Below, piece after piece: positions 47,613-59,800 of a stretch of DNA of 64,000 nt. The translations under genes and the position numbers were made by a program. The notes beneath the pieces were generated by a model that worked only from the letters and a program-made list of their open reading frames with translations, ran no database searches and had not been told where the DNA came from. Numbering within the stretch: position 1 is the first letter of the stretch; the number at the start of each line of letters is the position of its first letter. The stretch comes from Aphrophora alni (Eukaryota > Arthropoda > Insecta > Hemiptera > Aphrophoridae), in assembly GCA_963513935.1 (NCBI GenBank), contig OY740771.1, forward strand, positions 12,925,138 to 12,989,137, written 5' to 3'.

Positions 47613-47842
47613 TCACACAAGGTGACCTTCTGTTTCAATAGCATTAGCGTAACTGAATGTTGAAAGTAAAGGAGGAGGAGCACTGAGGACAGTAACATCT
47701 GGTGGAGGAACAGGTCCTCGATGGGGTGGATGTGTAGGTGTATGACTCAGAGGAGGCTGAGCAAATTGTACAGGCGGTGGATATGCAACGTAGCGTGGAT
47801 CAGGAGATACGTTGTAGTATGATCCATCCATCGCTTGACCAC
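47613..47842 (-). CDS. sns/hbs: Nephrin-type receptor, last coding exon (C-terminus GHLV)
   Basis: Acceptor AATTTGTTCCAG; reads GQAMDGSYYNVSPDPRYVAY, then a proline-rich stretch (FAQPPLSHTPTHPPHRGPVP), then NAIETEGHLV and TGA (47,615-47,613). GHLV is also the end of vertebrate nephrin and may bind a PDZ or similar partner. The proline-rich part could bind SH3 adaptors. Confidence 0.93.
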
Positions 47843-50800
47843 CTGGAACAAATTAATATGAATAACTAAATGGTGAACATTGAAAATGCAGTGCGCAAAC
47901 TTATATAAAAGTCTAGAAACAGATTTACAAAATTGTTTAGACATTTTAATACTTATTATTCTTAAATAACAACTTTTGTTCACAACTCGGTCAGTAAATT
48001 CTTAATGTGTAAATTAAAATTTCTTCAGTTTACAGTGTTTAGGCATAACACATTACTTCCACTTGGTTCTAGTGGTATTCGTAATTGTTCATATAAGTAC
48101 AGCCTGGGCTGTTACATTCATGTTGGAAGCACGGACAAAGTATATATATCTCAAAGTTGATTGATATAGTTTTTAAAGACAATGGTCAAAGTTCATTTTG
48201 ATTTTTTTTTTACCAATTACTTACGAGCTGTAATAGTTGTTTTTACTTGCAAATTATTAAAATATGAATGAAATTGGTAGAGCTTATTTTAAGAAATTCC
48301 TTCAAATTTGCTTTTTATGTTTTTATGTCAGTCGAGAGATTTCTAAGGAATAAAGGATATATGCTTAGACATTTTGTTTAAAAATAATTTTGTCAACAAA
48401 GGGGCCTGAAACCTCATAATTTATTTTTCATTCCCCCCCCCCCCCTAATTACAATAGTTTTCTCTATAGAGTGAAGTTTCAAAACTGATTTTCTAATTAA
48501 TTACAAACAAGGATTTCTACGTATTTTTACAAAGAATAAAATATATATTAGAAACATAAAATTGAAAAAAAAACATGTTTCAATTGCTTCATTGTAACCT
48601 TGAAAGTTAATTATAAATGTGAGTGCAAAAGTATGTCTCGAAGGTGGAGGAACTCTGAAATGTGTCAACACATATAAATAATAAGACAATGTTAGGATTA
48701 GTAGAAGATTGCACTCGAATTAATGAGAATAGAAATCAAAGCAAATAACTCATTACTAGGTCCCACGTAAAGTACTAACAAATTATTTCTTTCCCAAACC
48801 AACTTCATTTGAAATCCTACTTCTTGAATCATACTTCATAAACTAAACACAAGTATTTGTTACCTTAGTTACTATGATTGAATTTTTCATTCCAATACTG
48901 CAGTTTCAATCCTATTTTATCTCTCTTTATATAAAACACAACACCTCTAAGCTTATAACTCAAGAACTACTTATCCAATTTTCATGAAGTTTTCTTTATG
49001 TATATAAGTTACCTGGTTAGGTTTTAGTGGATGTTTGAATAAAATTTATCCAGTGATTCCAAAGTTATAATAATATTTGTTTAGGATAACACAAAACCAG
49101 AATTATTGTTGAAATATTTTATACATTTTCTTAAAATTTTCAGCATCAACATATATTGTTTTTCAGTTACAAAGTTTGGATGGTAATTGGAACTGAATTT
49201 TTTTTTTTTTTTGATATTGTAGTAGTAATTCCTGAGTTATAATCCAATTTGTCTAGTGAAACGTAAGAAATCCAGATTTTCCAATGTATTTAACTCATTT
49301 TGGTAATATTTTAATCGATAACAGATATTTTTTAAGTGACACAGATGGTATGGTTTGGATGCTAAATTGGAACTGAAAACTTTTTAAAATTATTAAATTG
49401 GTTCTTACGTTTAATAATTTTCACTAGTGCTCAAGATGAAATATATTTTTCTGTATATTTTTGACATTTCAGCGAACAAATTTCAAAATTGGAACAAATT
49501 AAAAAGTTATTTAGAGTTATTGATATCGTTTGAAGTGTCAAATTAGAAGGATTTGGCTTTAGTTTGAAAGTTGCCATGTTTTTAATTTAAAAGACTCAAC
49601 TTGCGCCAAACCCTCAATATTGGCGGATCCAAAGGCAAATGAGGCTATGCACACAAAGCCAGTCTTCCACACAGGCGGAGCCATGTGGAAAGTTAGTAAT
49701 TTATATAATAGGGTACATCAAACAAAAATCACTATTTATAAAAACAAATATGAACACACTATATTTTATAACCATACAGACGAACTGCAAATGATTCATC
49801 AAGATCAAAACATCGATTGTTGAAAAAAGAGGAAGTTATTACAGAAACAAAGGTCACAATACTTACACGAAGAGACTTATACTTACACGATGTTAACTTG
49901 GTAATTTATTTTATATTATAGATAAAAGTTATATTAGATTTTTTAAATATGTAAAATATGAAACAAAAATTAGAGCAAATTAAACAAATTGCAGAACAGT
50001 GAAAAACAATCAAATTCTGTACCATTGTGTGCATATGTGTTTCTGTGAAGTCCAATGGTCTCAGCTTCTTTAATCTGATGTTGCAATTCATAGCCTGGAT
50101 ACTGGAATGGATATTCAATCTGCTCAATCAAATATGTACTAGGAGCCGCTTTCCTAGCATCCTCCTAATGAACAATACATCACTAGTGTCAAATCATTTA
50201 TTCATGAATTCAGTACTATTCCAATTTAATATTGAAGAGATGAAATAAATATGGTTATAATAAATGCTATTATTGTACATATTATATTGTTTAATAAATC
50301 ATTAATTAATAACAAAACAATTATCTGTATTCAATAATGATAATTTTATGTTATTAAAGCATGAATTAGAATTTCCTTGATGAAAAAAAGTTTTGATCCT
50401 ACAACTCATATTCTTGAAGTAAAGTAGATTAAAGTAATATATTTGCTAGTCAGAACGCTTGACAAGTAGAGAAACATAATAACATAATCAAAGTTGATGT
50501 GATTAATGAACTCTGATGGATAAACTACATTTATCAGATTATATTCACGTTATATTGTAGCTCCAATAACTAGCAAGAATTTTTCTCAAGCTTCGAAATT
50601 ACCGGTACTAAAATGTATTGTTTAATATGTTATACTATTAAATTACTGATTTTAATAGATTGTATCACCAATTTTGTTGACCTATCACAAAACTTTATCT
50701 ACACTATGTATATATGATAATGTAATAATTATGTTATCATTAAAAATTATAGAACTGCAATTTGTGAAAATACTATATAATACTAATAACATTTTTATAA

Positions 50801-53800
50801 GAACTATGGTTATTGCGATGAATTAGCTGAAGCATTTATAAAAACATAAATAAAAAACTTGCGGAGTAGCTGATTGTGTCACTAATATGATCAAAAATGT
50901 CATTTTGCTTTATTAGATAAACTAACACCCCTCGATTGACAATCTAGGCTGAGATCTAAATTACTTCAGCATTTGTTTTAACTTTTAACTAATCTAATTA
51001 ATTCTTAGTCCTGGATAAAATTCCACTCAAACCAAACTGAAATCAACTAATAACTTAACCTTACAGTTATACAGAGATTTCTTTTAACTGTTGGAATACT
51101 TTCTGATACAAATATAAACGTTTACGGTAATACAATTACCTAAATATTTGAGGTTATGTACTGAGACAACAAATAAATTACAATATACTATTCTGATATA
51201 TTAAATTACCAACATAATTAACTTACAGTATAATCTGGGTTGCTGTCTGAGTAGCTTTCACTCTTCTCAGACACAGAACTTAGTGTCTCTCCTGTGACGG
51301 TCTCGTTATAACTGCTTGGAGCGTACATTTCGATAGTAGCTGATTTACTGCTACTCTGCTCACTTACACCTTAAATACAAATTCATAAATTATTATAAAA
51401 TTTGATCTTTATGTTAATGTATTATGGGGATATATAAAATATTGTAGGCCTAGACTTATTTAGTATAATTTATGTAGAGTAATTTTTGTTCATTAAGTAA
51501 TGTTTATTATACAATAATAATAATAATAAATATTCTAACAATATAATTGGCAGACAAAATAATATCATAAAATGTTAAAGACATGAGGGTATTTTTCTAG
51601 TCTATATTCATAGTTATGACTGTAAACAACTTATGTGAAAGCATTTCCAAAATTTTTGAGGAAAACTTTTATTACCAATTTTTTCTCATTAAATATTATT
51701 ATTTTTGTACTAGACTTTTAATAATTTTATAGTGATATCTTATTTCCAAGAATATAGTTACTGACTGATATAAACATTTAAAGTGTTAATGTTGGAAAGA
51801 TTTGTAAGTTAAGAATTTTAAATTTGATTCAGATTTGTAGGAACCAAATATTTACCCCAACATAATACTGGTTTCTTTAAAAACACATATAATATGAATT
51901 TTGTTAAAATCTGGCTAAAAATAACAATTATTCAACATTTGGAAATAAAAACCAAAGTAAAAATTTCAATTTTTAATTTAAAAAATACACATATTGTGAT
52001 TTTTATTTAAAATCAAAAAATATTTAGATTATTTAAAACTTTTGACCTACAGTATAACATGTTGTTAAATCATACAGAGTTGGTGGATATTCCATCCAAT
52101 TGATTCAGTACAGAAAATACTGAAAAATGACATAAAATTAGTTAAAAAATTAAATATTTATTTAAATAATTTCAAACTCAAATCAATGCCATCAATATTA
52201 GTTAAATAAACAAATATTCCGTTTTATTTATATTTCCAAAATAAGGTGACATTTCAATGATTAAATCATTCATCTTCAGTTAGTTGTTATATGTAGGCCT
52301 ACATAAACTTTAAGCAAAATTTGCGCAAATATGAGTGTTTCTTCCATTATTGATTAAGAACTGTCCACATGTTTGCTTAATAATCAGTTAAAATATATGA
52401 AAAAAAATGTTTCTCTAAAAGTTGAAGTGTAGAGAGAGGGGCAAAAATTTGGAATTACTTAATTATAAGGTGTTAATTACTATTTGTACCTAATCCCTAG
52501 AGGTATATTTTCATAAGATGACTCTTTTGTTAGCCATTTTCAATCCACCATCTTGGATTTAACTTTAATTTTTAAATAGCATAGGTGTTATATGAAACAT
52601 ATTTTTAGAGTGGTTTTTAATTCTGAAAATCGTATTTGGACAATTTAAACAGAAAAAAGTACGAAGTTGTATTAAAGAGATAAAGCTTAAATACTTCACA
52701 AAAAATGTTGGTGATTTATCAGAAACAATTAAAAATTGCTCTGCACTTGAACCAATGGTCTTTTGTCCTAGACAAAGGATATATTTAAAGATGCTCAGGT
52801 TTTGTAGTGTTTGATTGTAACTTTCTTTTCTGTTAGTCTTTAAAAGAAATATATTTAGTAAATTTGTTTTTTTACAACCTACATGATGTCCTGCTTTTTC
52901 TTATTTGAAAGGTCATTACGCTATTGTTTTCAAAGATAACAACAGAAAAGTTCAGACAGCCAATCTGTGGCTTTTTGCACTTATAGAAATCTGCATACTA
53001 ATTTTAATAAAAATAAAAGCAATTAAATAGAAACTAATCTATAAACATGTGTGATCTTTGTTATTACTAAATAAATTCAATCAATACACCCGACAAAAAT
53101 ATCAAAATGTTCCTTTAGGGAGTTGATAAAAATTACCTGGTTTTAAATTATAGTAGTTTTTGTTATAATTAGTGATTCTAGACTATTACCTCATTTAATA
53201 AATTTGAATTTGAAAAACTGCTAAATAGTGACATAAAAATAAACGTTAGCCGAGGTCAAACTGCTATGACCGAAGGTAATACAATTCTTTACTTATTATT
53301 TTATATAAATTATTGTCAATAAATATATTAATACAAATTTGTGCATAAATTGTCAGAGTTAAAATAAACATCACCCTATTGATATTTATTAAACATTTCC
53401 TGTGTTTCTGGAGACAAAATCCAGAATAATATGTAAACAAATAATTCAAACTCAAATTTTCCATAACAAATTAACTGAAAATCACCTGAAGATTCAAGAC
53501 CAGATCTTCTTCTTTTCCTGTAAACGAAGCAGGCTACAAGTCCAATGTTTAAAAGTAACAAACAGGCACCAGTGATGGCTACAGCTAAGGTAAGTAACAA
53601 GGGTAGATCTGTTGCGGCCATTGGAAAATCTATAAAAAATAATTTATAACAAAAGATAAATTAAACCCACCTGTGATACGTTTGTTGGCGCGCCGATGAA
53701 GACAACAGGCGACTAGAAGCACGTTGATTAAGAGAAGAAATGCACCAAGCACAGCCCCAACTACCAGCACCAAGTTGCCCCCACTGCTCTTTTCTTTACC

Positions 53801-56800
53801 ACGAGACGCTACAGAAAGAGGTGCCACACCTATCCCAGCACCACCCACATAGTTGCAGTTAGTAAGCATAAGCAAATCAGGATTGGTTGCAGTTTGTTAT
53901 ATTTTATTTGACTAAAAAAATAATCGATTTATTTTAAGAGAATGTTTTTAAAGAATTGTTTTAAAACTATTTTCCCATGTTGTGATGTTACAAGAAAAAG
54001 TGTGTTTTCATTACGAACTTGGATGTAAATGTTATTATACCTTCCATAATAACTTTCTTATTAATTTCTTTCTTTCTCTGTCTGGGACCATTGTTTTATA
54101 CTTTACTTGACAGCATATAAAATTTATGCACAACTTCAAAATCAATTAGTTTGTTTTAAAAATATTTTTGTATGTTTCATACATTAAAGCACATTTTTAG
54201 GCTATTATAATATACCAAATGGTGTTATAGTATTTAATCAAAATAAATGTATTTAATACTGAGAATAATTTTGTATTTATTTTAATTATAAAATGTCCAG
54301 TAAAACTTGGGCCTTTAGTACCGATGTTGAAATTAAATTAACCGCATAATTGATTTATTAAACTTTCTGCAACCAATTCTGAATATTTCATTAACAGACA
54401 CATTGTAATGACATTATTAGTTCATGAAATATACATTTAACCTTTATAGTACCGTCATATTATGATTACTACATTGTATTGATTAACTGAGAAGATTATG
54501 TTATCTTTGTATAACTAATTGTGGTATGGTTTAATAATTCAAAATAAGATATTTTTTTGATACAGGGTGTGTTAAAATAGTTTGGTGAATGGTCCGATAT
54601 CTCAGCACCAATGAGGACTACAAATTGGGGAACGCATTTGGCTGTTGGCCACCAGCTGTTGCCAGTCGAATATAGTCAAAGTGAAAGGTACTTAGACAGT
54701 ACAATGAAGTAACATAATAATATGATCTGCTACAAATCTATGAGAACTGTGATGGAGATGTATGTGGACGAAAGCTGTGAGCAGGAAATGTGGTTATAAG
54801 GGGTTCAAACACTTTCACGATAGGAAGGAAACATCTGAGGATGAGCTACATTCGAGTTGGCCGTCTACAAGCAGAAGCCCAAACATGATCAAGCATGTGT
54901 GACTGATGCTATGATTAATAACAGAGTAATTGGGTATTAGCAAAGGAGCTGTGCACACAATCATCCACAAAAATTTGGGTAAGGGTAAATTCTGTTCACA
55001 GTGTGTGCCGCACATGCTAGAAACGACCAGAAAGCAAAAACAATAGAAACTAGTAAAGATTTCATTACCCAGGATACATCCTTTCTGTTAACCAAGGTCA
55101 CAGGAAATCCAAATTACAATCAATGGAATGATATTCAAAGAATTCCCTGTGACTCAAAAAGAGTCCTATTCAGAAGTCCAAGGTCAAGACAACTTTCATC
55201 CATCATGAATTCGTTCATGATAGTCAAACTGTGATCACTGCATTCTACAAGTAAGTTTTGAAACAACTGTTTGTATACATTCGGTATGTTCGGTCTGAGT
55301 TGTACTGGACTGGAGAGTGGAAATTACTGTATGACAGCGTACACTGTGCAATCTCAGTGCGATGCCAAATTCTTAACTCAGCATGGCGTATCTGTCCTCG
55401 ACCATCCACAGCTATCCCATGAACTGGCGCCTCTGGACTTCTTCAACATCCCCATCTAAAGACGGTCATGAAAGGTGTGCGTTTTAAAGAATGTGTGACA
55501 GCAGTCCTACAATGTATTCCTAAAGAGGCATTTGTTACCAATTTCTTGAAGCTGTATGAATGTAGTCAAACGTGGGTTGTGTTGGAAGGTGATTATTTCG
55601 AGGGCCAATAAAGGTACTGTAATAGTTTATATCTTTTGTTTTGTTTGTTCTCTGATACCATTCATCTAACTGTTAGACACCCCCCATAAATTTTCATAAA
55701 GAATAACTAATGTGAAGTATAAAATTCAGAAATATTATCACTTTAAATGATTGAAACTTGATTTTTATCTAGATCTTTGAATTACCAGATGTTTACAAGT
55801 ACACAAGCTTAGTGCAATTGAACCTCAAGAGTGTAGTCACAGGCTCATACATATAAGAACATTGAAGAAATAAATAACACCCCAAGTCCTCATGGGTTTA
55901 ATTTTCTCACTGCTCTTATAAGTTCGAGGCTTTGTTCCTATGTTTCCACAAAGTCTGTGCATCTATAAAAGAACTGACGATGACGACTTAGTTATTTCAA
56001 TAATACTTGATGAAAATAAAGTATTGTTGTGGAAATCTGTGCGTTTCTTTCATCTGGTGATAAAAATACTATTTATTCTATTAATTAATGTGAATAATTA
56101 ATAGAATATTCTTTCTAATGACTTGTATCTAAAAAATAATATACTATTTAGTAAATGATTTGTATTACTCATGAATTGTTCTTGCTTTGTTTTTAGTAAA
56201 TGAATATGAAAAACACAAAAAAGAAGGCTGAATCTAGTCAATGCTGACGTTGAATAAATTTACATCACCTTGAAATTACATTGCCGTTTGTGAAATTAGT
56301 TAATTATTTCAAAACATGCCAAATTCCTACAAACGTTAAAGTTGTTAACATTACAAACTATGTTTATTGTTATTAATGAAATTAAGGATTACTAAACAAG
56401 TTAAGTTTTGTAAGTATAAAATCCATGCAAATCATTCAAGTTTTTTTTTTTAAAGAAAGTAAATGAATTTCATGCACAGATTAATAAATTTTTTACAAAT
56501 CACATTCTTAAAAATTTATTTTCAAATAGATAATCAAAATTATGACCATCATAATTAAATTCTGTATTTCATGCACATTCAAATCAGGTTAGATATTCTA
56601 CTAATACAAATTAAAATAGCAGGTTATAAAATTGTTGGTTGTACCAACGTTGAAAATAATAAACTGAAATATAGAATCTAGAAAGTTTTATAATATTTGT
56701 CTTGTTATTTGATAATTTTTCATTCATTTTACATTTTATTTTCACAAACTTAAAAAGCAATTGTTACTTTGCATATTTATAAGCAATTGGTAGTGAGTTA

Positions 56801-59800
56801 AATTTTTATTATTTGGCATTTAGCTTTTAGTTAGATTTAATTTGATCTATAAATAGTATTAGAATTAAAAAAAAAAAATGTTCTTTAAATATAGAAATTG
56901 TATTTTTGTCATAATAATTTTTAAAACTCCAGGAAAACCCAAATTAACCAAACTAAATAGGGCAGACTAATTTGAATAAAACATGAATACAAGTTAAAGT
57001 ATAAAATGCAAATTTCGAGTAACGAAAAAATTACAAGTGAATAAATATAAAAAATTACTGTATAATAATAGTAGCCTTACAACTTTTCTACCAATTCTCA
57101 TTGTAACTATTTCATAGGAAGACACCAGCTACAGTTGAAAGGAGGATATCAGTTAAAAAGAAGTTAAACTCAATTCTGTTGATCATAAACATCACTGATC
57201 AAACTTTTATGCAATTTAGTAAAAATGATATGATGTTTGAGGTTAATTTACACACACTGCCTGGTTTTCAAAGAAGGAGAGAATAAGATATGAAGTGTTT
57301 CTAGTAGAACGTATCAGGAGGTTCAAAAAATAAATACTTTTGCTCTTCTTTTTAAAAAGAAAGAAAAACTTTGCAATAATAAATCTGTTTATATTATGCT
57401 GAACTTTCATTTTACAGTTTTGTTTACCATGGATTTTGATTAATCGAAATTGGATAAATGGGTTTTACTGTGTTTCTTGTTGTCTATTTAACAGGTTATT
57501 TAAAAAAAAAATCGACAGTTAATCCATTTAACTTACTTGATGTTGTTGCTTTTAATGTGTCCGGGAGATATCTACTGTTGCCTAATCTATTGAATGCCAT
57601 GATGCTAAACACATATTGAGTGGCCAACTGAAGATTCTGAACTGTGTAATGGGTAGTGTTCCCCGTATCTTCATAACGATAATTAGCATTTGGCTGTGCA
57701 GCTGGACGAAATCTTAACCTATAAGAAGCCGGTAAACCTCCATCAAAGCCCGGTGCCCAACCAAGGGTCAAAGAATCGTGTGTAACGTTGAGGACTTTCA
57801 ACTCATACGGTGGTTCTGGTGCTGATGTTACAGAGAGAGCAACTGTCGATGTGGCGAAACCTAACTCATTACGAGCTATACACTCGTATCTTCCATAGTC
57901 AGTGACTTCGACATTGCGAACTTGCAATTCAGATTGGTAGTTTACTGCATCCAACTAGACAAATCAAGAACAGGAAGCAGTTAGATTTAAAAAAATATAA
58001 CAATAATAGATATTTTATTAAATTAATATTGGTTTGAAATAAAACCTAACTATCATAACATGTATTGACTTATATATTGAACAAAACATGCGGAAATTTT
58101 TTTAAAACAATAAGACGATGTTTTAGTTTTTTTTCCCCATCGTTAATCGTTCACAAACCTGTATACATAAACTAGGAATTTGTGTTTTGGAAGTTAAGGA
58201 TAATGATACTTTGTGGTATGTACATTTCTGAAGTTATAATCCCCTAAATATTAAATACAAGTATCATACCTCTCTGAATAAGTGTGTACGAGTACATGAA
58301 ATTCTAAAGCTACTTACATTTAGGCCAATAAAGGCTCACTAAATATTAAAATGAACAATCACAAGATATTTAATAAATTGCCAGATAACGTAAAAATATT
58401 CAGAATTATAATGTATAAAAATAGCAGTAATCTTTTTAGAGTCATATGAACGATATCGTCAGTTCAGTTTTCGGGATGTAAATATTACAAAAACTATTTT
58501 GTTTTTCCAAATTTTTAATAAGGTGTATTAAAAAAGGCATTCTATTAATAAGCATGGTCACTAATATAGCAAAAACTGAAAAATATTATTATTATGATAC
58601 ATAGAAGTATTTTAGTTGTACCTAGCAAAAAAAAAGACGAATCTTAGAGGTTGTTAGTGGAAACAATGGGGTTGAATAGACAATCTGACTACAACATTCA
58701 AGTGATGTTAATTAAGTAACTAAACCTAAGTGTCTTAGTGATTGGCGACAATCTCTTCATCAAGGATTGGTGCCGAAAGTTGTACGCTCAATTCTCACCT
58801 AAGACTCAAGGTTTTTGTGCAATTTGGTTCACTCCAACCGGTGGAAGAGTCCACTATAATAAATGGTGGTTGGCTTGAGTGGAAGTTGACAAAGTTGGGT
58901 TAAAACCAAAATTGCACAGAAAACAGCATTTTTGCAAGTTTTATTTTTGTAAATGTATTCTGTAAACAAAACTATATAGTAATTCTCTAACAAAACAAAA
59001 ATTTGTTTATAATGAAATTAACTCTATTCCCACGTTAAAATTGTCACACAAAAAACTCAAAATTAAAAAATTTGTAGTACAATTATCTGGATTTATATTA
59101 CGTGTGTCAATAATTTTATTAACAAATTGTTTAGAAAAAAATTGAAATATGTTAATAGAGAAGGAAGTTACAATTATTTTTGTAAAACTTTGGAAACAGT
59201 CAAATTGACTGTGGCCGTAAAAAGGATTAGTTTTGGTCAGGTTCCTGGTATTCTGTGGAGAAGTTTGTCTGCTACGAGTGGCAACTGGCGTTATTCATTG
59301 TCATACTATACTAATCAATTACACTAATTTTAATGTTTCAATAGTACCATTGTAACTTGTTTGTTTTGAATGTTAATTTAATGTTGTCTATCTGTATCTT
59401 ATAATCATTTTAAATATTATTAAAGCAGTGTATACGTCTTAGTATTGTTTATAATACAAATACAAGACACAAGGAGTTTTGACGCAAGAAGGAAGTCATA
59501 GAAAGTCCTCTTCCTAGCCCATTTGCTTGTTATGAAAATGATGTTTTATTAACTATTGATGACATGTATTATTAAATTCTGTTTACATCATCAATTATAC
59601 TTCATTCTTTAGATTTTGTATTCCACTAATTTTTAGTCAGAAAATAATTAATTTTATGTTGAATTAATGAAAAACATACAACACTTATTTTGTTTAAATT
59701 TATCTATTTTAAAATGATGATTTTATTATCTATTTTATTGAGATTGGCAACAATTGACTCACTTTCATCCAATACAATATTTTTCATCTGCATTATTATA

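Noticed and set aside
49620..49823. 67-codon plus-strand frame
   Set aside because: Antisense in an intron of the nephrin-type gene and without family signature; a likely repeat fragment.
53376..53485. Extension of the exon B frame past the donor
   Set aside because: The frame continues after the GTGATT donor only by chance and ends in the intron; the tail exon at 51,369 fits the phase.
57954..57954. Start codon for the FN3 frame at its first codon
   Set aside because: The first codon is TTG directly after an acceptor, and it continues an Ig domain from the preceding exon.
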